Assembly (NCBI GenBank): GCA_934668375.1 | Contig: CAKUNF010000007.1 | Coordinates: 1 to 64,000 of the forward strand | Direction: 5' to 3' | DNA: 64,000 nucleotides | Origin: an uncultured Parolsenella sp. | Lineage (GTDB): Bacteria; Actinomycetota; Coriobacteriia; Coriobacteriales; Atopobiaceae | In this document: positions 51,608 through 59,977 of the stretch, piece after piece | Layout: every line of letters begins with the position of its first letter | Position numbering within the stretch: the first letter of the stretch is position 1 | Notes under the pieces: model-generated | Database searches by the model: none | What the model saw: the letters and a program-made list of their open reading frames with translations, nothing else | Told to the model about the DNA's origin: nothing | Made by a program: the position numbers and the translations under genes

Positions 51608-54295
51608 GTGAGAACAGCGTTCCAGATCTTCAGGCGCGACCTCAAGCGAATACTTGCGAACCCAGTCGCCATCGTCATCGCCATTGGTGTGGCGATCATC
51701 CCCTCCCTCTACGCGTGGTTCAACATCCTCGCCAACTGGGACCCCTACGAGAACACGAGCACGGTGCCCATCGCCGTCGTGATCGAGGACGAGGGTGCCG
51801 AGGTGGGCGACATGGGCACCATCAACGCCGGCGACATGATCGAGGAGCAGCTCAAGGAGAACACCCAGCTCGGCTGGACGTTCGTGGACGACGAGCAGGT
51901 GGCCAGGGACGGAGTTGCGTCCGGGCGCTACTACGCAGCGTTCGTCGTTCCCCAAGACTTCACGAGCTCGCTCGCAGACGTCCTGGACGGCGACACGAAC
52001 CAGGCGCACATCGCCTACTACGTGAACGAGAAGGTCAACGCCATCTCGCCCAAGGTCACCGACACCGGCGCCACCACCCTCGAGAGCGAGATCTCCAGCA
52101 CGTTCGTGGACACCGTGGCCAAGACCATCACCGAGAAGCTCCAGGGCCTCTCCACCCAGGTGCTCGGTGACGCGGACCGCGCCGTGGCATCCGTCTCCGC
52201 CGACCTCTCCGAGGTCCAGGGCCTTCTCGGCGGCCTCGCCGACGATCTCGACGGCACGCAGGGCCTCATCTCCGACGCCCGCGCCACCGTCGCCGACGCC
52301 CGCTCCACGCTCAGCCAGGTTAAGGGGTCCACGAGCTCGCTGTCACAGGCGCTCGGCGACTCCATGGGCACGCTCACGCAGACGCGCTCGCAGGTCCAGC
52401 AGCTCGGCAGCCAGTTCTCGAGCGCCCTCGGCACGTCCGTCTCCACCGTCTCGGGCATCTCGAGCAAGGCCAACTACGACATCGGCAACATCACGGGAGA
52501 CATCGGCTGGGCCCAGGGCCAGCTCGACGGCGCCATCTCGCAGGCCGGTGCGATGAACGAGAACACGTTCCATACCGTCCGCGCCACGCTTGCCGACGTC
52601 CGCGACAAGGTTGACGCCGCCATTCCCGACGGCACGGCCGGAAAGGCCGAGGCACTTGCGGCCATCGACCAGGCGATCTCCTCGCTCGACGCGCTGAACG
52701 GCTCCACGACGGGCCAGCTCGATCAGCTCAAGGGCGTCTCGGACTCCATCAAGGCCGGCAACGACGCGGTGCGAGACCTCTCGTCCTCGGTCAACGACGC
52801 CGTCCAGTCGAGCTCCAAGGCGATGTCTGACATGCAGGGCACGCTCGCCACGACGACCATCCCCGCCATCTCCGCCTCCCTCGACCAGTTCGCAGATGCC
52901 GGCGGCCAGCTCGTGGGGCTCACGAACGCCCTCTCCCCCATGCTCGACCAGGTGGACGGCTCGCTCGCCCAGCTCGACAGCATGCTCTCCCAGAGCTCGG
53001 ACGCCATCTCCAAGACGAGCGGCTCGCTCAGGGACGCGGCGGAATCGGTGGGCGCGCTCGCGACCGACACGGCGGCCATACAGAGCGCGGAGACCCTCTC
53101 GGCGCTCAAGGACGTGCTGGGCCTTGACGCAGAGCAGGTGGGAGAGTTCGTGGGCTCGCCCGTGGAGATGGCCTCCCAGCCGATCTACCCCGTCGAGAAC
53201 TACGGAAGCGGCGTGGCCCCCTTCTACACCAACCTCGCGCTGTGGGTGGGCGGCTTCGTGCTCGTGGCCATCTACAAGCTCGAGGTGGACGACGAGGGCA
53301 TCGAACGCTTCAAGCCGTGGCAGGGCTTCTTTGGCCGCTGGCTGCTCATGAACCTCCTCGGCCAGCTCCAGGCAATCATCTGCTGCGTGGGTGACGTCCT
53401 GCTCGGCATCCAGTGCCTGAACCCTGTGGCGTTCGTGTTCGCCGGCATGGTCGAGAGCTTCGTCTACGTCTTCTTCATCTACGCCATCTCCGTGGCGTTC
53501 AAGCACATCGGCAAGGCCATCGCCGTGCTGCTCGTCATCCTGCAGATCCCCGGCGCCTCCGGCACCTATCCCATCGAGATGATGCCGGACTTCTTCAAGA
53601 ACCTGCACCCGTGGCTGCCGTTCACCTACGGCATCAACGCCATGCGCGAGGCCATCGCAGGCTTCTACGGCAGCTACTACGTAGACAACCTGCTCATGCT
53701 GCTCGTGTTCCTCGTTCCCGCGCTGCTCATCGGCGTCACGGCCCGCCGCCACCTGCTCAACATCAACACGCTGTTCGACCGCAGGCTCGGTGACACCGAC
53801 CTCATGATCACCGAGCGCGACGCCGCCGGGCGCACGCACTTCCGCCTCTCGACGATCATCAAGGTGATCATGAGCTCGGGATCCTACAAGAGCGCCTTCC
53901 TCGAGCGCGCGGCGAAGTTCGAGCTTATGTACCCCACGCTCGTCAGGCGCGGATTCGCGGCCCTCATCTGGGTGCCCCTCGCGCTGCTCGCCCTTCTGTT
54001 CGTGCTGCCCTACAAGTTCACGATGATCATGCTCTGGATCGTCTCGCTCGTCGTGATCTGCACGTTCCTCATCGTGGTGGAGTACTTCCACTCCCGCGTC
54101 TCCGAGAAGACCTCGCTCGCGGACATGAGCCGCGAAGAGCTCTATGACCTGCTCGACGACGAGCTGCGCCAGGAGTTCATGGCCTTCGCGCCCCTCGATA
54201 AGATGCGCCTCGAGCACGCCCAGCTCGCAGGCACCACCAGCAAGACGAACGACACCGAGACGGACGACATGCCCGAGAAGGGAGGCGAGGAGTAA
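51608..54295 (+). CDS. YhgE/Pip domain membrane protein (first of pair)
   Basis: An 895-aa membrane protein of the YhgE/phage infection protein family, related to EsaA and ABC-2 permeases. One N-terminal membrane helix (about 15-40) is followed by the conserved YAWFNILANWDPY and a large exported segment (about 45-535) rich in Ser, Ala, Asp and Gln with coiled-coil character. Four or five membrane helices then follow (about 540-725), including the QIPGASGTYPIEMMP loop. A C-terminal extension has two more helices (about 775-825) and a charged cytosolic tail. It starts at GTG 51608 with AAGGAG 7 nt upstream. Its stop overlaps the next gene's ATG. Function is not established; export or cell-surface interaction is likely. 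Confidence 0.87.
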   Translation: MRTAFQIFRRDLKRILANPVAIVIAIGVAIIPSLYAWFNILANWDPYENTSTVPIAVVIEDEGAEVGDMGTINAGDMIEEQLKENTQLGWTFVDDEQVARDGVASGRYYAAFVVPQDFTSSLADVLDGDTNQAHIAYYVNEKVNAISPKVTDTGATTLESEISSTFVDTVAKTITEKLQGLSTQVLGDADRAVASVSADLSEVQGLLGGLADDLDGTQGLISDARATVADARSTLSQVKGSTSSLSQALGDSMGTLTQTRSQVQQLGSQFSSALGTSVSTVSGISSKANYDIGNITGDIGWAQGQLDGAISQAGAMNENTFHTVRATLADVRDKVDAAIPDGTAGKAEALAAIDQAISSLDALNGSTTGQLDQLKGVSDSIKAGNDAVRDLSSSVNDAVQSSSKAMSDMQGTLATTTIPAISASLDQFADAGGQLVGLTNALSPMLDQVDGSLAQLDSMLSQSSDAISKTSGSLRDAAESVGALATDTAAIQSAETLSALKDVLGLDAEQVGEFVGSPVEMASQPIYPVENYGSGVAPFYTNLALWVGGFVLVAIYKLEVDDEGIERFKPWQGFFGRWLLMNLLGQLQAIICCVGDVLLGIQCLNPVAFVFAGMVESFVYVFFIYAISVAFKHIGKAIAVLLVILQIPGASGTYPIEMMPDFFKNLHPWLPFTYGINAMREAIAGFYGSYYVDNLLMLLVFLVPALLIGVTARRHLLNINTLFDRRLGDTDLMITERDAAGRTHFRLSTIIKVIMSSGSYKSAFLERAAKFELMYPTLVRRGFAALIWVPLALLALLFVLPYKFTMIMLWIVSLVVICTFLIVVEYFHSRVSEKTSLADMSREELYDLLDDELRQEFMAFAPLDKMRLEHAQLAGTTSKTNDTETDDMPEKGGEE

Positions 54296-56577
54296 TGAGC
54301 AAGGTCTGGAACCTCATCAAGCGCGACTTCCGCAACCTTCGCGGCAACGTCATCGCCCTCGTCGTGATCGTGGGCATCATCGTCGTGCCCACGTTCTACG
54401 CCTGGTTCAACATCGCGGGCAGCTGGGACCCGTATGGCAACACGAAGAACCTCAAGGTGGCCGTCGCCAACTCGGACCGCGGCTACACCTCCGACCTCGT
54501 GCCCGTCGAGGTCAACTTTGGCGAGCACGTCGTGAGCGACCTGCGTGAGTCCACGTCCATCGGCTACACGGTCACGACCGAGGAGGACGCAATCGAGGGT
54601 GTGCGCTCCGGCGAGTACTACGCCGCCGTCGTCATCCCCGAGGACTTCTCCGTTGACATGATGACCGCGCTCTCCAGCAACCCGGTGCGCCCGCAGGTCA
54701 AGTTCTACCAGAACGAGAAGGCCAACGCGATTGCCCAGATCGTCACGAACAAGGCCGAGACGGCCATCCAGACCGACATCAACGCCTCGTTTGCGGAGTC
54801 GCTCACAACGGTGGGCGCCGGCGTCCTGGACGAGCTCGACAACTACCTGGACGACGACAAGGTCACCGAGGTGGCAGCCAAGCTCGACGAGGCCATCGCC
54901 AAGGGATGCGATACGCTCACGGGCACGGCAGGCGACATCCGCGGCTTCTCCGGAATCCTGAGCTCAACGCAGGGCCTTCTCGGCACGGGCTCGAGCTCGT
55001 TTGGCTCCTCGCTCTCCTCCACGCTCGACCTTGGCTCCACGCTGCGCTCCACGGCCGGCAACGTTCGCGACCTGGGCAATACGCTCGATGGCACCACGAG
55101 CTCGCTCAACGACGCACTGTCGAGCAGCTCGGCGAGCCTCGACGCCGTGACCGACGCCATCAACAAGGCGCTCGACGCCGCCAACGCCCCCACGGAAAGC
55201 CTCAGGTCTGCCCTCGGGGACGCCCAGTCGCTCGCAAGCGCCAACGCCTCCAAGCTGAACGGCATGGCAGCCAACCTTGGCAACGCCGCCACGTCCGCGA
55301 GCATCGCCATGGACGCCATCGACGCGCAGCGCCAGGCGCTCGACCCCACCGCCGCAGATTACGCCGAGAGGTACAAGGCGCTCACGGCCGCCTACACCGC
55401 GGCCCAGAGCCTGCGCGACACCTCCACCGAGAACCAGAAGCGCCTCGAGGCGGCTGCCAGCCAGATGGAGACGCTCGCCTCCAAGCTCGGCGACACGATC
55501 GACCACGTGGGCGAGCTCCAGGGAGACACCGAGACGGCGCGCTCCGAGCTCTCCGCGCTTATCTCCCAGGCCAAGCAGGGCATCGGCCAGGTGCAGGACG
55601 GCTACGAGAGCAACCTCAAGGGCACGCTCTCCACGCTCGCCGGCAAGATCGGAAGCGCCGCCTCCTCGGCAGACGACATCACGAGCAGCCTCGACAAGAC
55701 GCTCGGCGACGTGAGCTCCATGGCTGGCAAGGCGTCGGACTCCGTCGGAGACGCCGCAGAGACGCTCAACCGCGCGGCCGACGACCTCGACTCGCTTGCC
55801 ACGAAGATGACGAGCCTCCATGCACAGCTGCGCGCCGCGCTCGACTCCCATGACGTCGCCCAGGTCCGCAGCATCCTGTCCGCAGACCCCACCTCGCTCG
55901 CCGAGTTCATCTCCTCGCCCGTCACGGTGGACCGCAACGCCCTGTATGCCATCGAGAACAACGGCAGCGCCATGGCGCCCTTCTACACGACGCTCGCCAT
56001 CTGGATCGGCGGCGTGGTGCTCGCCGCCCTCGTGAGGGCCAACACGAGCGAGAGGGCCCTCGACGAGACGAGCGCCTCCCACACGCAGGGCTACGTGGCC
56101 AGGCTCGCGCTCTTTGCGGGCGTGGGCATCCTCCAGAGCTCGCTCATCTGCGCCGGCGACCTCTACTACCTCGGTATCCAGTGTGCACACCCCGTGCTGT
56201 TCTTCCTCGCTGGATGGGTGGCGAGCTTCACGTTCGTGAACATCATCTACGCACTCACGGCATCGTTTGGCGACGTGGGCAAGGCAATCGCCGTCGTGCT
56301 CATGGTCATTCAGGTGGCCGGGTCGGGCGGCACGTTCCCGCGCCAGATGCTGCCCGACGCCTTCCAGGCAATCTATCCGTTCCTGCCGTTCGTGCACGCC
56401 GAGAACGCCATGCGCTCGGCCATGTTCGGCCTGTACGGCAACGACTTCTGGATGAGCCTGGGCAAACTCGCCGCGTTCATCGTCCCGGCGCTGCTGCTGG
56501 GCCTGTTCCTTCGCAGGCCCATCATCCGCCTCAACGAGTGGGTGGAGGAGAAGCTCGAGAGCACCAAGCTCATGTAG
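54295..56577 (+). CDS. YhgE/Pip domain membrane protein (second of pair)
   Basis: A 760-aa paralogue of the upstream protein. It shares the N-terminal helix with YAWFNIAGSWDPYGNT, a long Ser/Ala-rich coiled segment (about 45-540), and a C-terminal set of membrane helices (about 545-750) including the VAGSGGTFPRQMLPD loop. It lacks the extra C-terminal helices of its partner. Its ATG overlaps the upstream stop as TAATG, so the two are made in fixed ratio and probably form a heteromeric complex, like paired ABC-2 permeases without an ATPase. No ATPase gene is adjacent. It is followed by a strong terminator. Confidence 0.87.
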   Translation: MSKVWNLIKRDFRNLRGNVIALVVIVGIIVVPTFYAWFNIAGSWDPYGNTKNLKVAVANSDRGYTSDLVPVEVNFGEHVVSDLRESTSIGYTVTTEEDAIEGVRSGEYYAAVVIPEDFSVDMMTALSSNPVRPQVKFYQNEKANAIAQIVTNKAETAIQTDINASFAESLTTVGAGVLDELDNYLDDDKVTEVAAKLDEAIAKGCDTLTGTAGDIRGFSGILSSTQGLLGTGSSSFGSSLSSTLDLGSTLRSTAGNVRDLGNTLDGTTSSLNDALSSSSASLDAVTDAINKALDAANAPTESLRSALGDAQSLASANASKLNGMAANLGNAATSASIAMDAIDAQRQALDPTAADYAERYKALTAAYTAAQSLRDTSTENQKRLEAAASQMETLASKLGDTIDHVGELQGDTETARSELSALISQAKQGIGQVQDGYESNLKGTLSTLAGKIGSAASSADDITSSLDKTLGDVSSMAGKASDSVGDAAETLNRAADDLDSLATKMTSLHAQLRAALDSHDVAQVRSILSADPTSLAEFISSPVTVDRNALYAIENNGSAMAPFYTTLAIWIGGVVLAALVRANTSERALDETSASHTQGYVARLALFAGVGILQSSLICAGDLYYLGIQCAHPVLFFLAGWVASFTFVNIIYALTASFGDVGKAIAVVLMVIQVAGSGGTFPRQMLPDAFQAIYPFLPFVHAENAMRSAMFGLYGNDFWMSLGKLAAFIVPALLLGLFLRRPIIRLNEWVEEKLESTKLM

Positions 56578-56599
56578 CCCGAGCGGGGCACTCAAACAA

Positions 56600-56645
56600 A
56601 AGGCGGGCGTCGCTGCAACCATGGCAGCGACGCCCGCCTTCTTTT
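56600..56645 (+). terminator. Terminator of the YhgE/Pip operon
   Basis: A perfect 17-bp stem AAGGCGGGCGTCGCTGC (56600-56616) with its complement (56624-56640) around a 7-nt loop, followed by CTTTTAT. It also lies near the tlyA end and could act in both directions. Confidence 0.93.
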
Positions 56646-56733
56646 ATCGTGCCTATCATCCCTTAGAACCGCTGGCATTGGCCCATCTTAGGGACGATTG
56701 GCACGATGAATGATATTTGGCCCAAGAGAGCCT

Positions 56734-57501
56734 CTACGCGATGAACGAGAGGTCCAAATCTGCGGCCACACCTCCGCGCACGCCGAGCAGCAAGTACTCG
56801 TGGTTGCCCTTGGCTCCGGTGATGGCGCTCTCGCAGCAACCCCGCACGGCCAGCCCCGCCTCGTTGAGGGCCCCCGCCACGTGCTCGACCGCCCAGCGAC
56901 GCACCTCGGGGCGACGTACCACGCCGCCCTCCCCCACGTCCTCGCGAGCTGCCTCGAACTGAGGCTTCACAAGAGTGAGAAAACGCCCTGCGGGTCCGAG
57001 GAGCTCGCACACGGCCGGCAGCACCGTAAGCACTGAGGTGAACGAGACGTCACAGACGGCAAGATCATAGCTGCCGCGGTTCTCGGCCGTGGGAACGTCC
57101 ACGATGTTCGTGCGCTCAAGCAGCGTCACGCGAGGATCCTGGCGAAGGGACCAGTCAAACTGGGCATAGCCCACGTCGACGGACGTCACGTGCGCAGCCC
57201 CTCGCGAGAGAAGGCAATCCGTGAAGCCGCCGGTTGAGCAGCCCACATCAACGCACGTGAGACCGGAAGGTTCAACGCTAAAGAAGTCGAGGCCGCGCTC
57301 AAGCTTGAGGCCGCCTCGACTCACATAGGGAAGCGAACCGCGCACATGCAGCTCGCAGCCGGGACGAACTTGCGTCCCGGCAGAGATATAGCGCATGGAG
57401 GGGCCAGATACATCTCCGGCCATGACGGCACGCATCGCGTCGTCTCTAGAGCGAAAGAAGCCCTGCGCCACAAGCTCCTCGTCCAGCCTTCGCTTCGGCA
57501 C
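56734..57501 (-). CDS. tlyA: TlyA family rRNA (cytidine-2'-O)-methyltransferase
   Basis: A 255-aa protein combining an N-terminal S4 RNA-binding domain (RLDEELVAQGFFRSRDDAMRAVMAG) and an FtsJ-type methyltransferase. CVDVGCSTGGFTDCLL near 83 is the SAM site. The K-D-K-E tetrad is visible in KLERG, CDVSF, VKPQFE and NHEYLL. Mycobacterial TlyA methylates 16S C1409 and 23S C1920 and affects capreomycin sensitivity; the same target is likely but not shown. It follows xseB by 2 nt in the efp-asp23-nusB-xseB-tlyA cluster. Confidence 0.92.
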   Translation of the reverse strand: MPKRRLDEELVAQGFFRSRDDAMRAVMAGDVSGPSMRYISAGTQVRPGCELHVRGSLPYVSRGGLKLERGLDFFSVEPSGLTCVDVGCSTGGFTDCLLSRGAAHVTSVDVGYAQFDWSLRQDPRVTLLERTNIVDVPTAENRGSYDLAVCDVSFTSVLTVLPAVCELLGPAGRFLTLVKPQFEAAREDVGEGGVVRRPEVRRWAVEHVAGALNEAGLAVRGCCESAITGAKGNHEYLLLGVRGGVAADLDLSFIA

Positions 57502-57503
57502 GG

Positions 57504-57788
57504 CTAGTTGTCCTCGGACGAATTGACGGACTCCTCGGGAGCGTCCTCATTTGCGGCCTCGCCGGCATTCGTGACGGGCTCCGCAAGGCGCTCGCGCTCC
57601 TCGGGAGAGAACGCCGCCTTGTCAACGAGGTCAACGGCCCTCGTACCAAGCGCGATGGCCTCGTCAAACAGGTCGAGCGAGCGCTCAAGAGACGTGTCCT
57701 TGTTGCGCACATCCGCGATGATCTCATCGAGACGCGCCGTGACGTCGGAGAAGCGCTCGTATCCGGAGGTGTCGGGAGCCTTGGCCAT
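57504..57788 (-). CDS. xseB: Exodeoxyribonuclease VII small subunit
   Basis: A 94-aa helical protein with the XseB pattern: FSDVTARLDEIIADVRNKDTSLERSLDLFDEAIAL in residues about 13-47, the two-helix hairpin that binds XseA. The following 45 residues are a polar acidic tail without known role. XseA is not in the window. The gene starts 5 nt after the nusB stop and ends 2 nt before tlyA, so it is co-transcribed with both. Confidence 0.82.
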   Translation of the reverse strand: MAKAPDTSGYERFSDVTARLDEIIADVRNKDTSLERSLDLFDEAIALGTRAVDLVDKAAFSPEERERLAEPVTNAGEAANEDAPEESVNSSEDN

Positions 57789-57793
57789 GGTGG

Positions 57794-58366
57794 CTACTCG
57801 CCCTCGTTGGCCCAGTCGGGCACGGGCATGTCTGCCGGCTCATCATCGGAGACGTAGTCATCGTCATAGGCGTCAGAGGACTGGCCGTAGGCTGCTTCCT
57901 GCTCAGCCTCGTGCTCGCGGGCCTGGGCCACGACGTCAACGCCCGCATCGATGTCGCTCTGGATGCGGCCGAGGACGCCGTTCACGAAGTGATTGGACTC
58001 CTCGGAGCTGCCAAACGCCTTGGCAAGCTCGACGCACTCATCGATGGCGACCGCAGAGGCCACCTCGTCAACGAAGAGCATCTCGTACAGGGCGATGCGT
58101 AGGAGGTTGCGGTCGGTCGCCGACACGCGAGAAAGGCTCCAGTTACGCGTGGCGCCAGAGAGAACGGCGTCGATGTCTCCAAGATGCTCCTCGACCCCAC
58201 GCGCGAGAAACTCGCCATACTCGTCAAGGGGACCCTCGGAGAGCGCGTACTCGCCGGAGAGGACGTCCGCGACGGAACGTCCGCAGGCCTCGGCCTGGAA
58301 CAGAAGCTGGAGGGCGTTGCAGCGAGAGAGCGTGCGGCCACCGATGTGCTTGTGGTTAGAAGACAA
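57794..58366 (-). CDS. nusB: Transcription antitermination factor NusB
   Basis: Binds boxA RNA with S10 to support rRNA transcription. The 190-aa protein has the NusB fold in residues about 10-145: LSRCNALQLLFQAEACG, RVSATDRNLLRIALYEMLF, SAVAIDECVELAKAFGSSEESNHFVNGVLGRI. A C-terminal acidic and Tyr-rich extension of about 40 residues (AYDDDYVSDDEPADMP) is not part of the common fold. It follows the Asp23 gene by 3 nt. Confidence 0.95.
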   Translation of the reverse strand: MSSNHKHIGGRTLSRCNALQLLFQAEACGRSVADVLSGEYALSEGPLDEYGEFLARGVEEHLGDIDAVLSGATRNWSLSRVSATDRNLLRIALYEMLFVDEVASAVAIDECVELAKAFGSSEESNHFVNGVLGRIQSDIDAGVDVVAQAREHEAEQEAAYGQSSDAYDDDYVSDDEPADMPVPDWANEGE

Positions 58367-58369
58367 GGC

Positions 58370-58732
58370 CTACTCCTTGGGAAAGACGAGCTCATCGATG
58401 CAGACGTCAATGCTCGAGACGCGAACGCCGATCTGGGCGTCCACGGCCTCGGCAACGGCGGCACGGACTTCTTCGGCGAGCTTGGTGAACGGGTAGCCAA
58501 AGAACACGACGAGGCGCACCGTGATGGCAATGGCGTCGCCGTCGACAACGCTGCACTCGACGGCGCTCGTCGTGGGCTGGGGCTTGGAGGTCAGCATGGC
58601 GATGATGCCGCTGGCGATGTCCTTGCCATAGACGGACGCAACGCCCTCGACCTTCTCGGCCGCGGCGCTCACAATCGTGGTAACGACGTTCTTGGAGACG
58701 CCCATGCCAGCGATTCTCAGCTCATTGCTCAT
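58370..58732 (-). CDS. Asp23/Gls24 family envelope stress protein
   Basis: A 120-aa Asp23/Gls24/YloU-type protein, commonly encoded between efp and nusB in Gram-positive bacteria and tied to cell envelope maintenance. SNELRIAGMGVSKNVVTTIVSAAAEKVEGVASVYGK is the family N-terminal block. A short VRLVVFFGYPFTKLAEEVRAAVAEAV and a C-terminal beta strand complete the domain. It has no membrane segment and probably binds a membrane partner. The ATG at 58732 has AAAGGGG upstream. Confidence 0.92.
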   Translation of the reverse strand: MSNELRIAGMGVSKNVVTTIVSAAAEKVEGVASVYGKDIASGIIAMLTSKPQPTTSAVECSVVDGDAIAITVRLVVFFGYPFTKLAEEVRAAVAEAVDAQIGVRVSSIDVCIDELVFPKE

Positions 58733-58751
58733 GACTGCCCCTTTCGAGGTG

Positions 58752-58783
58752 AAAATCGCCCGCGCGCCGATTGGCACGCGGGC
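58752..58783 (-). terminator. Terminator after efp
   Basis: On the minus strand GCCCGCG (58777-58783) pairs with CGCGGGC (58758-58764) around a 12-nt loop, then GATTTTC. It is 15 nt after the efp stop and would reduce transcription into the Asp23-nusB genes, so these may need readthrough or another promoter. Confidence 0.65.
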
Positions 58784-58798
58784 CAGGTGACCTATACG

Positions 58799-59365
58799 CT
58801 AGACGCGCGCGACGAACTTGCCCTCACGGGTGTCGACCTTGATGACCTCACCCTCGTTGAGGTACATCGGGACCTGGATGACGGCGCCCGTCTCGACCGT
58901 GGCCGGCTTGCCGCCGCCCTGGACGGTGTCGCCCTTGAAGCCCGGGTCGGTCTTGGTGATCTCCACCTCGATGAACATGGGCGGCTGAACGGTGAGCAGG
59001 TCGTCGTCAGCGTACATGAGCTGGCAGACGTCGTTCTCCTTGAGCCACTTGGAGTTGTCGCCGATGAAGTCGGCGGGCACGGGGACCTGCTCGTAGGTCG
59101 TCATGTCCATGAAGTAGTAGTTGTCGCCGTCGTTGTAGAGATACTGCATCTCCTTGGTGGAGAGCATGACGGAGTCGAACTTGGAGCCCGCGTTGCAGGT
59201 CTGGTCGCCGATGACGCGGCCGGAGCGGAGGTCCTTGATCTTGTAGCGAACGAAGGCGCCGCCCTTGCCCGGCTTGACGTGCTGGAACTCGACGAGGGTG
59301 TAGATCTTGTCCTTGATCTTGAGGCCCATGCCGTTCTTGAACTCGGCGGTGCTGATCTGCTGCAT
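58799..59365 (-). CDS. efp: Elongation factor P
   Basis: Relieves ribosome stalling at polyproline. The 188-aa protein has the KOW-like domain with the modified-loop residue Lys in HVKPGKGGAF near 33 and two OB domains, ending in GEVIKVDTREGKFVARV. It is the usual length. GGAAGAGAG lies upstream of the ATG at 59365. It heads the efp-asp23-nusB-xseB-tlyA cluster. Confidence 0.98.
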   Translation of the reverse strand: MQQISTAEFKNGMGLKIKDKIYTLVEFQHVKPGKGGAFVRYKIKDLRSGRVIGDQTCNAGSKFDSVMLSTKEMQYLYNDGDNYYFMDMTTYEQVPVPADFIGDNSKWLKENDVCQLMYADDDLLTVQPPMFIEVEITKTDPGFKGDTVQGGGKPATVETGAVIQVPMYLNEGEVIKVDTREGKFVARV

Positions 59366-59430
59366 CTAAAGACTCTCTTCCTGTCTTAGGCTCGCTTGCG
59401 CGCGAACCACATACGTTCATGCAGTCTGGT

Positions 59431-59439
59431 ATTGTAGCA
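59431..59439 (-). promoter_or_regulatory. Possible extended -10 promoter of efp
   Basis: On the minus strand TGC precedes TACAAT (59431-59436), an extended -10 pattern, about 65 nt before the efp ATG. The -35 is poor. The 141-nt gap has no other signal I can name. Confidence 0.45.
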
Positions 59440-59506
59440 CGCCCGATATGGGCCAACGCACTCGCACGGCATACTCCCAAGAGCTGCACACAGACGCGGA
59501 AAGCCG

Positions 59507-59899
59507 CTACTTGTCATGACGAATCATGGAGGGAATCTTGGGAATCGCCTTGACACCGGCCTTCATCACGTCGAGAAACGAGGGGCTGCGCTGAATGCGG
59601 TCCGCATCGACGTGGTTGCGAACGGCACGGAGTGTTGCCTTGTTGTTGCGCGTGGAGAAGATGAACTTGTTGCCGTCCTTGAGAAAGATGGCAAAGCGGC
59701 TGATCTTCTTGCCCGGAAGGACCTCGGCAGCCACGTAGTCCACCTCGCCCCAGGGAATCTGGACAAAGTCATCGCGATTGCGCTCGTTGTAGAACTCGAA
59801 CGCGCGGTCCCCCACCATGACGTCTCCGTACTCGCCAAGACCAGAGAGAAACGACGCCTTCTCCGCGTACTCGACCTTCGTGTTCTGCGACTGGGCCAT
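59507..59899 (-). CDS. DUF956 protein (ManO-like) of the mannose PTS operon
   Basis: A 130-aa soluble DUF956 protein, a family found almost only next to mannose-class PTS genes and named ManO in some lactic acid bacteria. It may tune or regulate PTS activity; the mechanism is unclear. KASFLSGLGEYGDVMVGDRAFEFYN and VQIPWGEVDYVAAEVLPGKKISRFAIFLKDG are the family blocks, resembling a PH-like fold. GAAGGAGG lies 7 nt before the ATG at 59899. It is the last gene of the PTS operon, behind a stable hairpin. Confidence 0.87.
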   Translation of the reverse strand: MAQSQNTKVEYAEKASFLSGLGEYGDVMVGDRAFEFYNERNRDDFVQIPWGEVDYVAAEVLPGKKISRFAIFLKDGNKFIFSTRNNKATLRAVRNHVDADRIQRSPSFLDVMKAGVKAIPKIPSMIRHDK

Positions 59900-59922
59900 T
59901 GAGCCCTCCTTCTTGAAGCAAA

Positions 59923-59953
59923 GGGGCCGCTCCCCCGCGCGGGAAGCGGCCCC
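59923..59953 (-). terminator. Hairpin between manZ and DUF956
   Basis: GGGGCCGCT and AGCGGCCCC arms (59923-59931 and 59945-59953) pair over 9 bp. On the minus strand it is followed by TTTGCTTC, a weak tail. It may stabilise the PTS mRNA or lower DUF956 expression. Confidence 0.55.
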
Positions 59954-59977
59954 GTAAAGTCGCTATGCAGCTACATC

